From: UBA2040 sp002384725
GTDB taxonomy: Bacteria > Bacteroidota > Bacteroidia > Flavobacteriales_D > Crocinitomicaceae
NCBI GenBank assembly: GCA_963926475.1
Contig: CAWUXE010000006.1
Span: 124,001 to 188,000 of the forward strand
Direction of reading: 5' to 3'
DNA length: 64,000 nucleotides
The translations under genes and the position numbers were made by a program. Within the stretch, counting starts at the first letter, position 1. Every line of letters starts with the position of its first letter. Shown here piece by piece: positions 8,065 to 17,416 of the stretch. The notes under the pieces were generated by a model. It was not told the DNA's origin. It worked only from the letters and a program-made list of their open reading frames with translations, and searched no databases.

Positions 8065-9483
8065 ATGAAAATATTATTAACGGGTGCAAATGGTTATATC
8101 GGCAAAAGAATCCTACTAGATTTACTTTCCTCAGGTCACCATGTCGTCTGCTGCGTCCGTGATAAAAATAGATTTACGATACCTTCCTCTTTCGAAGAAA
8201 ATATTTCTGTTATCGAAGTTGATTTCCTTAAAGCGGAAACTCTAGAAAAGATACCTAGCGACATACAAGGCGCCTATTATCTAATGCATTCCATGTCATC
8301 TGAAACAGATTACGCGGAAAAGGAAAAAATCACTGCCCTTAACTTTCAAAAATCTCTCAGCAAAACCTTGTGTGAGCATGCTGTCTACCTAAGTGGTATT
8401 ATCAATGAAGAGTCGTTATCAAAGCACCTTAGCTCAAGAAAAATGGTGGAAGAAGTCTTAAGCGAGGGAACATATCATTTGACGACGCTTAGAGCAGGAA
8501 TAATAATCGGTTCAGGGAGTGCTTCTTTCGAAATAATTCGAGACCTAGTGGAAAAACTACCCATTATGATTACTCCAAAATGGCTGCAAACTAGATGTCA
8601 ACCCATTGGAATTACGGATGTAATTACCGCTTTACACCGGACTCTTTTCAACAAGGAAACGTATAATCAAAATTTTGACTTAGGGGGGCCAGACATTCTA
8701 ACTTACAAGCAAATGCTACTCTATTTTGCAAAAGCTAGAGGCCTAAAGCGAAGAATAATTACGGTACCAATTATGACGCCGAGACTTTCTTCTTATTGGC
8801 TTTATTTTGTTACTTCCATCTCTTTCAAATTGTCCAGTGCGCTTGTAGAGAGCATGAAAGTAGAAGTGGTATGCAGAAACAATGACATCCTTAAACTTAT
8901 TGATTTACAACCCATTTCTTATGAAGAATCTTTAAAGAGAACCTTAGTGCGTCTGGAGAGTCCTGCGATAATTTCTTCTTGGAAAGATTCACTCATCAGT
9001 GGCACATTTGATAAAAACTTAAGTGAATTTATAAATGTACCTGCTTTTGGATGCTTTAAAGATCATAGAAAAAGACAATTCAATAACCGAGAAGCCACGG
9101 TAAATAAAATTTGGAAAATCGGTGGGAAATCGGGCTGGTACTATGGCAATTGGTTGTGGAAAACAAGAGGATTCATTGATAAGCTCTCCGGCGGTGTTGG
9201 CTTACGAAGGGGAAGAACAAACGACGAATCTTTGCATGTGGGTGATGCCGTAGATTTTTGGCGGGTGCTATACGCGAATCAGGAGGAGGGACGCTTACTT
9301 CTTTTCGCAGAAATGAAATTGCCAGGTGAAGCATGGCTTGAATTTAGAATTGAAAAAGGATATTTGGTTCAAACCGCCACTTTTCGGCCACGAGGACTAA
9401 TCGGACGTCTGTACTGGTATCTAGTGCTTCCGTTTCATGGGTTTATATTCAAAGGAATGCTCAAAGAACTAAGCATCAAATAG
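8065..9483 (+). CDS. NAD(P)-binding SDR fused to DUF2867 domain
   Basis: Protein of 472 residues. The N-terminal atypical SDR domain has the Rossmann motif LLTGANGYIGKRI at residues 4-16 and resembles NmrA/complex I subunit-type NAD(P)H-binding proteins. The C-terminal third (about 330-470) is a DUF2867 domain with WKIGGKSGWYYGNWLWK, LRRGRTNDESLHVGDAVDFW and a closing amphipathic WYLVLPFHGFIF segment. This two-domain architecture is common in Bacteroidota, but its substrate is unknown. It faces the TonB receptor divergently and lies 400 bases before the K+ channel, separated from it by a decayed ORF. Confidence 0.85.
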   Translation: MKILLTGANGYIGKRILLDLLSSGHHVVCCVRDKNRFTIPSSFEENISVIEVDFLKAETLEKIPSDIQGAYYLMHSMSSETDYAEKEKITALNFQKSLSKTLCEHAVYLSGIINEESLSKHLSSRKMVEEVLSEGTYHLTTLRAGIIIGSGSASFEIIRDLVEKLPIMITPKWLQTRCQPIGITDVITALHRTLFNKETYNQNFDLGGPDILTYKQMLLYFAKARGLKRRIITVPIMTPRLSSYWLYFVTSISFKLSSALVESMKVEVVCRNNDILKLIDLQPISYEESLKRTLVRLESPAIISSWKDSLISGTFDKNLSEFINVPAFGCFKDHRKRQFNNREATVNKIWKIGGKSGWYYGNWLWKTRGFIDKLSGGVGLRRGRTNDESLHVGDAVDFWRVLYANQEEGRLLLFAEMKLPGEAWLEFRIEKGYLVQTATFRPRGLIGRLYWYLVLPFHGFIFKGMLKELSIK

Positions 9484-9627
9484 AAAAAACTCTAGATTTT
9501 TCTATTTACCAAAACTTTAATCCAGTTTTTCAGGCAGAACATACTGATGAACATACACAAAAGTCTATTACGATGTTACACCTCGTTTTGGTACTGTTTT
9601 TGAACTGAAGTATCTGTTCTCAAGAAA

Positions 9628-9891
9628 TTGAAAGGTATAAAACAAGTCATATCTTTTACAACTGCATTGATATTTCTAGTATTATCAAATATTTCATTGG
9701 CTAAAATCTTACCTGGTTCGGCTGAATACATGGATGAATTATCTCCCGTATTTAATGCGATAGTTGACGCAGGGTAAACTCGGAGTTATTACGAAAACAA
9801 AAAAAACTACGCAGAAGGAAAAGCCGAATTTGAAAAAATACCACAAGAAGCCTTTATACATACTTCGAAAAACTTTATCTTTAGGTCATGA
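9628..9891 (+). pseudogene. Interrupted small secreted-protein ORF
   Basis: Starting at TTG 9628 the frame reads a signal-peptide-like LKGIKQVISFTTALIFLVL then SNISLAKILPGS, ends at an in-frame TAA (9775-9777), then stays open for 37 more codons (SYYENKKNYAEGKAEFEKIP...) to a TGA at 9889-9891. That TGA overlaps the K+ channel ATG as ATGA, an arrangement typical of coupled genes. I see a single in-frame stop and no frameshift. No family is recognised. It could be an inactivated 87-residue secreted protein or two chance ORFs. The rest of the 9484-9627 gap shows nothing else. Confidence 0.4.
9876..9883 (+). promoter_or_regulatory. -7 box (TATCTTTA) before K+ channel
   Basis: TATCTTTA differs from TAnnTTTG only in the last base and ends 4 nt before the channel ATG, which would give a leaderless transcript. 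No clear -33 box. Confidence 0.35.
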
Positions 9892-10736
9892 GAGAAAATG
9901 GTAAATTATCCAAATGGCAAAATCGCCTTCATGAAATTATTTATGGAGCCGATACACCCGCAGGTAAACTTTTCGATGTAATCCTATTAATTGTCATTCT
10001 CGCTAGTATCATCATCGTAATGCTAGAAAGCGTGAAGCCAATTGACGCGAAATACCATCAAACACTCAATATCCTTGAATGGATTATTACGATACTTTTT
10101 ACTCTTGAATATGTAGCAAGGATTATTTCAGTTAAACAGCCCTTCAAATACATTTTTAGTTTTTATGGTGTCGTTGATTTGTTGTCGACCGTGCCAAAAT
10201 ACATCTCCCTCTTATTCGCAGGAACCCATGCCTTTACGGCCCTTCGTGCCTTGCGCCTGTTGCGCGTCTTTAGAATATTGAAATTAGCCCGCTATATCGG
10301 CGAGTCTCGAAACCTTACCAATGCCCTAAAAGCGAGTCGTGCGAAAATTTTCGTTTTCCTTTTTGCTGTTTTGATTATTGCGATTATTTTGGGAACCGTC
10401 ATGTATATGATTGAAGGCGAAGAAGCTGGGTTTTCAAGTATACCTCGGTCTGTCTATTGGTGTATCGTTACTTTAACAACTGTAGGTTTTGGAGACATCG
10501 CACCACAAACTCCCTTAGGTCAATTAATCGCCTCCTTTGTTATGATTTTAGGGTATGGTATAATCGCTGTTCCAACAGGAATCGTATCGTCAGAATACAC
10601 AAGAAACGCGAATAAAAAAGACGCAGAAACTTTAGACGCAAATGTGCACTCTTGCACCAATTGCTCGGCAGAAATAAATCGTTCTAACGCTTCTTTTTGT
10701 TGGCGTTGTGGCGAATCTCTAAAAGATCCAAAATAA
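9888..10736 (+). CDS. Voltage-gated-type potassium channel with C-terminal zinc ribbon
   Basis: Six-transmembrane K+ channel subunit of 282 residues in the inner membrane. S1-S3 are visible. S4 is an Arg-rich repeat (ALRALRLLRVFRILKLARYI, about residues 118-137), followed by S5, a pore helix and the selectivity filter TLTTVGFGDI near residue 200 (Phe in place of Tyr, a known variant), then S6. The cytoplasmic tail is short and ends in a CTNC...CWRC zinc ribbon (about residues 255-276). The usual RCK/TrkA-N domain is absent. The start overlaps the preceding frame by ATGA. The zinc ribbon could act in assembly or sensing; that is inference. Confidence 0.9.
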   Translation: MRENGKLSKWQNRLHEIIYGADTPAGKLFDVILLIVILASIIIVMLESVKPIDAKYHQTLNILEWIITILFTLEYVARIISVKQPFKYIFSFYGVVDLLSTVPKYISLLFAGTHAFTALRALRLLRVFRILKLARYIGESRNLTNALKASRAKIFVFLFAVLIIAIILGTVMYMIEGEEAGFSSIPRSVYWCIVTLTTVGFGDIAPQTPLGQLIASFVMILGYGIIAVPTGIVSSEYTRNANKKDAETLDANVHSCTNCSAEINRSNASFCWRCGESLKDPK

Positions 10737-10805
10737 TGGACTAAATCGTCGGCATATCATCTTTATTAAGTTCGGGAAGAAAAACACTTAGTAGAGATAT
10801 TATAG

Positions 10806-11342
10806 AGTTTACTTTATATTAGCAGCTTATTGTTTGTTGGTATTAATCAAAAAATAAATGCTCAAATCCAACAAGGTAGTTGGATGATCGGAGGCCATGG
10901 AAATTACCTATTTTTGGCTAATCCAGGTTATTTCACCGTAGCACCAAGTGCAGGATATTTTGTTCTACCGAAAACTGCCATTGGCGCATCCATTTAATTC
11001 TGTCATTCGAGAGTTAGTGCATCGGATGGTCCAACACTATCTGCATCTGCTCTTGGCATCAGTCCTTTCGTTCGACAGTATTTTCTGAAAACAGAAAATA
11101 AATTCAATGTATTTGCAGAATTATCGGCGGTATTAAGCAAGAGTTGGAATTTTGAATCCAGCAGTTCTTCCTATTTTTCAGGAGGCGTTTCAGCAGGTGT
11201 AACTTATTTCATTCATCCAAATGTCGGCCTAGAATTTATTTCAACATTCAGTCCCGGAACTACACTAAATTCCAATTCGTCACAGTTTGCTTTGTCTAAT
11301 ACATTAGGTTTCCAAATCTATCTCGTTAGAAAAAGCAAGTAA
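10806..11342 (+). pseudogene. Outer-membrane beta-barrel protein pseudogene
   Basis: The frame reads SLLYISSLLFVGINQKINAQ (end of a signal peptide), IQQGSWMIGGHGNYL, and KTAIGASI. An in-frame TAA follows at 10995-10997, then the same frame runs on: ALGISPFVRQYFLKTENKF, FAELSAVLSKSWNFES and VSAGVTYFIHPNVGLEF to a stop at 11340-11342. Alternating short strands and the order of blocks match small porin-type/OMP beta-barrel proteins of Bacteroidota (about 175-190 residues). The ATG is also missing: the frame is closed by TAG at 10803-10805. One nonsense codon plus a lost start suggests an inactivated gene. It is followed 75 bases later by an OmpA-family gene. Confidence 0.7.
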
Positions 11343-11416
11343 ATTGCTTTAAACCAAAAGGTTAAAGCAATCGTTTTTTTCTTATCTTTAAAGTTCTACG
11401 CAAAAGAAAATATACT

Positions 11417-12319
11417 ATGAAAAATTTTCTATTAGGACTGGGAATTGTGGCCGTGATTGTTTTAGGCACGCTTTTTCAAATCAATTACCGTTGTTGCGAT
11501 TGCAAGGTCGACGACGCCGAAGAAACCCCCTTAAAATCTGAAAACGAAGGAGTATCAGATCAACTAAATGGTTTTTCTTTCAGTTCAAATGGCGTTGGAT
11601 TTGTCTGTAATCAAAATTTCAATTTTGTCGAAAATCAATTCAATGCAAAAATGCCAGTCGGTGATTCTGTGGACCAAGGGATTCGTGAATTAAAAGATTA
11701 TCTGGACAAAAACCCGAATCAAATTGCTCGAATAAATGGACTTTGCTTGAAAGAAGAAGAGAACAATTCAGCATTCATGAACCTCGGAGTTGCACGAGCA
11801 AATGATGTGAAAAATCATTTCATTTCAAAAGGCATACCTTCCAACCGTCTAGCACTAAATGGTGAAATAATGAATAAATGGGATAAAAAAGGTATTTCTG
11901 TATTGGGACCGGTTAATATTGATTTTGTGCAGAAGGACGCAAGTAATCCCACCAATTGGAGAGCGCTTAAAAGTAAATTGAACGGAAATCCTCTTCAATT
12001 GAATTTTGAATCTAGAGAGGCGGAGATTAATTTATTGACCAGCCAACGAAGAATGATTCAAGAAATCACAAGTTATTTGGACAATGTTAGTGGTTCTAAA
12101 ATTCAAATTGTTGCTCATACGGATAATGTGGGCGAACGACAAGGAAACATTATATTGGGACAAGAAAGAGCCGATTTCGCGAAGGCATACTTAGTTCGCA
12201 ACGGTGTTTCAGACGACAGAATTGAAACTTCGTCCAAAGGACCAGACGAACCCGTGGCCGATAATTCTCAAGACGCCGGCCGCGCGAAGAACCGAAGAAC
12301 TGTAGTACTATTAAAGTAA
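11417..12319 (+). CDS. OmpA family protein
   Basis: 300-residue envelope protein. An N-terminal hydrophobic segment (residues 3-22), followed by NYRCCDCK, may be a membrane anchor or signal. A central region (about 85-170) has a BON/OmpA-like fold pattern (ARINGLCLKEEENNSAF). The C-terminal OmpA/MotB peptidoglycan-binding domain (about 195-300) shows LNFESREAEI, IQIVAHTDNVGERQGN and GQERADFAKAYL, and ends AKNRRTVVLL. The Asp and Arg that bind diaminopimelate in OmpA domains are present (HTDN, NRRT). It lies 12 bases before the HhH gene and probably forms a two-gene unit with it. Confidence 0.88.
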   Translation: MKNFLLGLGIVAVIVLGTLFQINYRCCDCKVDDAEETPLKSENEGVSDQLNGFSFSSNGVGFVCNQNFNFVENQFNAKMPVGDSVDQGIRELKDYLDKNPNQIARINGLCLKEEENNSAFMNLGVARANDVKNHFISKGIPSNRLALNGEIMNKWDKKGISVLGPVNIDFVQKDASNPTNWRALKSKLNGNPLQLNFESREAEINLLTSQRRMIQEITSYLDNVSGSKIQIVAHTDNVGERQGNIILGQERADFAKAYLVRNGVSDDRIETSSKGPDEPVADNSQDAGRAKNRRTVVLLK

Positions 12320-12331
12320 AGATCTAAGATT

Positions 12332-12934
12332 ATGTTTACACCTTATATTCTCATACCCGCAATTGTTGGAATTATTTGTGCCATTATCGGTTATGTAATC
12401 GGCAAATCTAAAAACCCACAAACCGACGGAGAAAATCCTTCTTCACTGAAGGCTGATTTGGATGCTTGTCGCTCAAATGCAAAAAACTTGTCCGCGAAGC
12501 TGGAAAAACTGGAACATGAAATGTATGAATTGGAGCACGGTGCAAAAGCCACTTCAAAGATGTCGAGTCCAAGCCCTAGTGCTGCAAAAGCATCACAGCC
12601 GGAAGCCAAATCTCCCAAACCAAGTTCTGGAAATTCCTTTGACAAGGTAGCGGCAAAAGCTGCCCTTGGCAAAAAACATAAAAAAAATGATTTGAAAGCC
12701 GTTGAAGGAATTGGACCAAAAATTGCTGAACATTTAAACAATGCAGGAATCAACACTTGGCAAGCATTGGCGGATGCTTCTGTCGAAAAATGTCAATCTG
12801 TATTGGACGGAGCAGGCGACAGATATACCATTCATAATCCAGGCACATGGCCACGACAAGCCAAACTATTGGCCGATGGTAAATGGGAGGAATTCAAAAC
12901 TTGGACCGATCAATTGGACGGTGGAAAAGAATAA
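12332..12934 (+). CDS. Membrane-anchored helix-hairpin-helix protein
   Basis: 200-residue protein. One N-terminal transmembrane helix (about residues 3-25, ending GYVIGKSK) is followed by a short coiled coil (about 40-70, LSAKLEKLEHEMYELEHG) and an Ala/Ser/Pro/Lys-rich linker. The C-terminal HhH domain (about 120-190) has LKAVEGIGPKIAEHLNNAGI, like the predicted 5'-3' exonuclease/DUF4332-type HhH modules. Such proteins are frequent next to OmpA or ribosomal protein genes in Bacteroidota. The role is unknown; the HhH fold suggests nucleic-acid or protein contact at the membrane (inference). A terminator follows directly. Confidence 0.75.
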   Translation: MFTPYILIPAIVGIICAIIGYVIGKSKNPQTDGENPSSLKADLDACRSNAKNLSAKLEKLEHEMYELEHGAKATSKMSSPSPSAAKASQPEAKSPKPSSGNSFDKVAAKAALGKKHKKNDLKAVEGIGPKIAEHLNNAGINTWQALADASVEKCQSVLDGAGDRYTIHNPGTWPRQAKLLADGKWEEFKTWTDQLDGGKE

Positions 12935-12950
12935 CTTTTGAAAAAAATTG

Positions 12951-12981
12951 AGAAAGCTGGATGTATCGTCCGGCTTTTTTT
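12951..12981 (+). terminator. Rho-independent terminator after OmpA-HhH pair
   Basis: Stem AAAGCTGGA / TCCGGCTTT (one G-T pair) with a short ATGTATCG-type loop, followed directly by a run of seven T. It lies 17 bases after the HhH stop codon. Confidence 0.8.
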
Positions 12982-13094
12982 GTTTCTAGAAACTTTGATA
13001 TCGCTCAAACAAAGTCAATAATGTATCTCCGCGCAGCAATCAGAATTACCACTAATATTCTTATCTTCGTGCCTTCTAAAAAACGCCCTAAAAA

Positions 13095-15524
13095 ATGACT
13101 GTTTCTTACAATTGGCTCAAACAATATTTGAACACTTCTCTTTCACCCGAAAAAATGTCTGAAATTCTTACAGACACAGGACTTGAAGTGGAAGGATTGG
13201 AAAAAATTGAGGCCGTTAAAGGTGGACTTCAAGGTGTAATTGTTGGTGAAGTTCTGACGTGCGAAAAACATCCTGATGCAGATAAATTACAAGTAACAAC
13301 TGTAAACGTTGGTACAGCAGAAAATTTACAGATTGTTTGTGGAGCTCCAAATGTCGGTGCTGGACAGAAAGTAATTGTGGCGACTGTTGGATGCACTCTC
13401 TATCCAAATCCAGAGGAACCTTTTAAAATAAAAGCAGCTAAAATCCGTGGAGTTGAATCTTTCGGCATGTTATGCGCGGAAGAGGAATTGGGTCTAGGGA
13501 AATCTCATGATGGCATTCTGGTTCTACCCGAAAATACGAAAGTTGGCATGCCTGCTTCAAAATACTTTGATCTTGAAGATGACTACGCCATAGAAATTGG
13601 GTTGACGCCCAATCGTGCAGATGCCATGGGACACATTGGTGTTGCCAGAGATTTAGCCGCTTATTTGACGACACACGAAACGAAACACGAAATAATTTGG
13701 CCTTCGGTAGATGGATTTAAAGTGACGGGCGACAAAAAGGTGAAAATAACCGTTGAAAATTCGGAATCGTGTCCAAGATACACCGGAACAACTATTTCTG
13801 GAGTGAAAGTTCAGCCTTCCCCATCTTGGTTGCAAAACCGTTTGCGAGCAATTGGTATGAGTCCGATCAATAATATCGTTGATGTCACCAATTTTGTAAT
13901 GATGGAATTGGGAACACCACTTCATGCCTTTGATTTGCAAAAAGTAGGTGCAGAAATTGTCGTTAAAAATGCAAAGGAAGGTGATAATTTTATTACACTC
14001 GATGAAGTTGAAAGAACTTTATCTGCAGATGATCAGATGATCACCAACGGCGAAGAAAACTTGTGTTTGGCAGGAGTATTCGGTGGAATTGATTCTGGAA
14101 TTAAAGAATCCACCACCGACGTATTTTTAGAATCGGCTTATTTTGAACCAGTCGTAACGCGAAAAATGGCAAGAAGATATGCCTTGAACACAGACGCAAG
14201 TTTCCGTTTTGAAAGAGGGGTTGATCCTGAACTGACTGTTTTTGCTTTGAAAAGAGCCGCTCTATTGATTCAAGAAGTCGCAGAGGGTGAAATTGCAATG
14301 GAAATTGCAGATGTGAAAGGGAAATTACCTGCGCATCCTCCTTTGACTTTTTCTTACCAACGATGCATTGATTTGATTGGAGCACCTATCTCAACGGAGA
14401 TGATGGACACCATTCTTGCTGCTTTGGATATAAATATACTTTCTAAAAATGGAGATGAAATTTCACTTCAAGTACCGGCTTATCGAGTGGATGTAACGCG
14501 TGAGGCAGATGTAGTGGAAGAAATCCTGCGTATTTATGGATTCAATAAAGTTCCATTTCCTGAGAAATTAAATACGTCTCTGCCCTTGTTTAAAAAATCG
14601 AACATGGACCAATGGCAAAACACGTTGAGCGAAATGCTTTTGGGACAAGGGTTTTCTGAAATATTGAACAATAGTTTAACGAATGCCAACTATGTTGAAA
14701 AACACGGTAAGGAGGTTTTGAAATCAGAACGGAATGTTGAAATGCTTAATCCATTGAGTCAGGAATTGGCCGTAATGCGACAAAGCATGCTTTTTTCAGG
14801 ATTAGAAGTTGTAGCGTACAATCAAAATCGTCAGTCCCCAGATTTGAAATTATACGAATTTGGAAAAACGTATCATAAATACGACGACTATACTGAAAAT
14901 CGTAGAATGTTGATTTTGATGACAGGAAAAAAATCTCTTGATTTATGGAACTCATCTAACGAAAAACAATCTTTCTATAGTGTAAAAGGTATCGTTGAAG
15001 GAATTGCACAACGAATGGGTGTAGACTCACATTTGAAATACAAATCGATAAAAAACAGTGTTTTATCAGATGGCCTTCAGGTCTTTATCTTGAAACAAAA
15101 GATTGGTGAAATAGGCTGGATTGATTCTGCAACGAAAAAAACATTCGGAATAAAAGATGAAGTTTTTGTCGCAGATTTGGATTGGGATGCTTTGTTCGAT
15201 TCTTTGAAATTTTCAAAAACGATGTACAAAGAATTGCCTAAAACCTTCGCTACTCGACGCGATTTCTCGTTGGTTCTAGATACCAAAACTACTTTCTCCG
15301 AAATAGAAGAAGTTGCCCAAAAAGTAGACAGAAAAATTCTTCGTTCTGTTGGATTATTCGATGTGTACGAAGGCAAAAATATGGACGATGGTAAAAAATC
15401 GTACGCTGTCTCTTTTACATTTCAAGATGATAACGAAACCTTGAAGGACAAGCAAGTAGATGCAGTAATGGCGAGCATTCGAAAGGAATTAGAAAGTCAA
15501 CTTGGTGCCGTTTTAAGAGCTTAA
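13095..15524 (+). CDS. pheT: Phenylalanyl-tRNA synthetase beta subunit
   Basis: Cytoplasmic PheT of 809 residues, full length. The order is: N-terminal domain with MTVSYNWLKQYL; a tRNA-binding EMAP-like domain (about 40-150, GEVLTCEKHPDADKLQV and IVCGAPNV); B3/B4 editing domain (about 210-380, with the anchor SPINNIVDVTNFVM); B5 domain (about 405-475); the catalytic-like core; and a C-terminal FDX-ACB anticodon-binding domain (about 715-809, starting ATRRDFSLVLD). It is monocistronic here; pheS is not in the window. A TATCTTCG near 13062 may be its -7 box. No truncation or odd residue was noticed. Confidence 0.97.
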   Translation: MTVSYNWLKQYLNTSLSPEKMSEILTDTGLEVEGLEKIEAVKGGLQGVIVGEVLTCEKHPDADKLQVTTVNVGTAENLQIVCGAPNVGAGQKVIVATVGCTLYPNPEEPFKIKAAKIRGVESFGMLCAEEELGLGKSHDGILVLPENTKVGMPASKYFDLEDDYAIEIGLTPNRADAMGHIGVARDLAAYLTTHETKHEIIWPSVDGFKVTGDKKVKITVENSESCPRYTGTTISGVKVQPSPSWLQNRLRAIGMSPINNIVDVTNFVMMELGTPLHAFDLQKVGAEIVVKNAKEGDNFITLDEVERTLSADDQMITNGEENLCLAGVFGGIDSGIKESTTDVFLESAYFEPVVTRKMARRYALNTDASFRFERGVDPELTVFALKRAALLIQEVAEGEIAMEIADVKGKLPAHPPLTFSYQRCIDLIGAPISTEMMDTILAALDINILSKNGDEISLQVPAYRVDVTREADVVEEILRIYGFNKVPFPEKLNTSLPLFKKSNMDQWQNTLSEMLLGQGFSEILNNSLTNANYVEKHGKEVLKSERNVEMLNPLSQELAVMRQSMLFSGLEVVAYNQNRQSPDLKLYEFGKTYHKYDDYTENRRMLILMTGKKSLDLWNSSNEKQSFYSVKGIVEGIAQRMGVDSHLKYKSIKNSVLSDGLQVFILKQKIGEIGWIDSATKKTFGIKDEVFVADLDWDALFDSLKFSKTMYKELPKTFATRRDFSLVLDTKTTFSEIEEVAQKVDRKILRSVGLFDVYEGKNMDDGKKSYAVSFTFQDDNETLKDKQVDAVMASIRKELESQLGAVLRA

Positions 15525-15747
15525 TTTTGATTGTGTGTTTTTGAATACAACGTTTATTTGATTTGCTCATTAAACATTTATTTCATATTGACGCTTCTCT
15601 TGTCTCTCAGTATTTCAAAGAAGAATATTCATGTTTTGGGTATAGCTGATCGATTCACATGCTACCAAAAAGAACTACTTGAGATCCTCGACCGAAAAGT
15701 TCAACTATAATTCTTTATATAGAACCATTCAAAATAACCTTTATTCG

Positions 15748-15755
15748 TATCTTTG
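15748..15755 (+). promoter_or_regulatory. -7 box (TATCTTTG) for sufS operon
   Basis: Perfect TAnnTTTG match ending 5 nt before the sufS ATG at 15761. No clear -33 TTTG is seen. The 15525-15747 region otherwise shows nothing I recognise. Confidence 0.5.
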
Positions 15756-15760
15756 TACCC

Positions 15761-16996
15761 ATGGAAATAATGCCGAAGAGAAAATTTAATGTAAACGAAA
15801 TTCGAGAAGATTTTCCCTTACTGAGACAATTGGTCTATGGGAAAAATTTAATCTATTTTGATAATGGCGCAACTACCCAAAAACCGCAAATTGTCATCGA
15901 TGCTATAACCAAATATTACAGCAAAGACAATGCGAATATTCATCGCGGTGTTCATTACTTAAGTCAAATTGCAACGAACGACTACGAGGAATCGCGTAAA
16001 GTCATTCAGAAATATATCAACGCTTCGAAGTCAGAAGAAATCATCTTCACAAAGGGAACTACAGACGCCATTAATTTAGTGTCGAATTCTTTCGGTGAAT
16101 TGTTGAGCGAAGGCGATGAAATTCTCATTTCGGCAATGGAACACCATTCCAATATCGTTCCGTGGCAAATGCTATGCGAGCGAAAAGGATGTGTTTTGCG
16201 CATTATTCCTATCAACGAAGAGGGAGAAATTATACAAGAAGAATACGATAAATTGTTATCGAATAAAACGAAATTGGTTGCGATAACCCATATTTCGAAC
16301 ACGCTCGGAACGATAAATCCTGTCCGCACAATGACGGAAAAAGCGCACGCTGTTGGTGCAAAAATACTTATCGACGGTGCTCAAAGTATACAGCACAAGA
16401 AAATCGATGTCCTCGATATCGATTGTGATTTTTTCGTTTTCTCCGGTCATAAAGTTTTTGGTCCAACGGGAATCGGTGTACTTTATGGAAAAGAAGCTAT
16501 TCTAGATGAAATGCCTCCTTATCAAGGTGGTGGGGACATGATTGCCAAAGTTTCCTTTGAAAAAACGACCTACAACGAGCTTCCATTTAAGTTTGAGGCT
16601 GGCACTCCTCACATAGCCGGCGCAATTTGTTTGGGTACAGCCATTCAGTATTTGAATACACTTGATATGGATGCCGTTCTAAGATACGAAGCAGATTTGG
16701 CAGATTATGCGGAAGGGCTTTTAGATACGTTTGAGGGCTTGCGAATAATAGGTCAAGCAAAAAAGAAGACAAGCGTTGTCAGTTTTGTTATCGACGGCAT
16801 TCATCCCTTCGATTTAGGAACCTTGTTAGATAAGCAAGGAATTGCTGTTCGGACTGGACATCACTGTACACAGCCTTTGATGGACTTCTATAAAATTCCA
16901 GGAACGACCAGAGCAAGTTTCGCATTTTACAATACTAAAGAAGAAATCGACATTTTCATCGGAGCAGTTGAACGTGCCATATCCATGTTGAAATAA
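15761..16996 (+). CDS. sufS: Cysteine desulfurase SufS
   Basis: PLP enzyme that takes sulfur from cysteine for Fe-S cluster assembly by the SUF system. Length is 411 residues, usual for SufS (group II NifS-like). Visible features are IYFDNGATTQKP at the N-terminus, the PLP-contacting AMEHHSNIVPWQ, the Schiff-base Lys in FFVFSGHKVFGPTGIG near residue 230, and the active-site Cys in RTGHHCTQPLM near residue 370. A second ATG three codons downstream is also possible, but the first fits a leaderless start. It begins a three-gene operon with sufE (2-base gap) and sufT. Confidence 0.96.
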   Translation: MEIMPKRKFNVNEIREDFPLLRQLVYGKNLIYFDNGATTQKPQIVIDAITKYYSKDNANIHRGVHYLSQIATNDYEESRKVIQKYINASKSEEIIFTKGTTDAINLVSNSFGELLSEGDEILISAMEHHSNIVPWQMLCERKGCVLRIIPINEEGEIIQEEYDKLLSNKTKLVAITHISNTLGTINPVRTMTEKAHAVGAKILIDGAQSIQHKKIDVLDIDCDFFVFSGHKVFGPTGIGVLYGKEAILDEMPPYQGGGDMIAKVSFEKTTYNELPFKFEAGTPHIAGAICLGTAIQYLNTLDMDAVLRYEADLADYAEGLLDTFEGLRIIGQAKKKTSVVSFVIDGIHPFDLGTLLDKQGIAVRTGHHCTQPLMDFYKIPGTTRASFAFYNTKEEIDIFIGAVERAISMLK

Positions 16997-16998
16997 TC

Positions 16999-17415
16999 AT
17001 GACGTTAGAAGAGAAACAACAAGAAATAATTGAAGAGTTTACTATCTATGATGATTGGATGGACAAATATGAATATATCATTGATTTAGGTAAAGATTTA
17101 CCCAAAATCGAAGAGAATTTAAAAACAGAAGATCGGCTGATTGAAGGTTGTCAATCCAGAGTTTGGTTGGCCCATCGATTTGAAGACAATAAAATGCATT
17201 TCTCAGCGGATTCGGATGCGATAATTACGAAAGGAATCATCGGTTTACTTATTCGCGTTTTGGACCATGAGTCTCCCGAAGAAATTATAAAATCAGATTT
17301 GCATTTCATTGCGGATATTGGGTTACACGAACATCTCTCCCCGACTCGTTCAAACGGTTTAGCGAGCATGGTGAAAAAATTAAAAATGTCTGCTTTGGCA
17401 GAACTATCGAAATAA
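16999..17415 (+). CDS. sufE: Cysteine desulfuration protein SufE
   Basis: 138-residue sulfur acceptor that takes the persulfide from SufS and passes it to the SufBCD scaffold. The acceptor Cys lies in the conserved LIEGCQSRVWL near residue 50. The helix LGKDLPKIEENLKTEDRLI and the C-terminal LSPTRSNGLASMV are family hallmarks. It is 2 bases after sufS and 1 base before sufT, so the three genes are one transcript. Confidence 0.96.
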   Translation: MTLEEKQQEIIEEFTIYDDWMDKYEYIIDLGKDLPKIEENLKTEDRLIEGCQSRVWLAHRFEDNKMHFSADSDAIITKGIIGLLIRVLDHESPEEIIKSDLHFIADIGLHEHLSPTRSNGLASMVKKLKMSALAELSK

Positions 17416-17416
17416 A

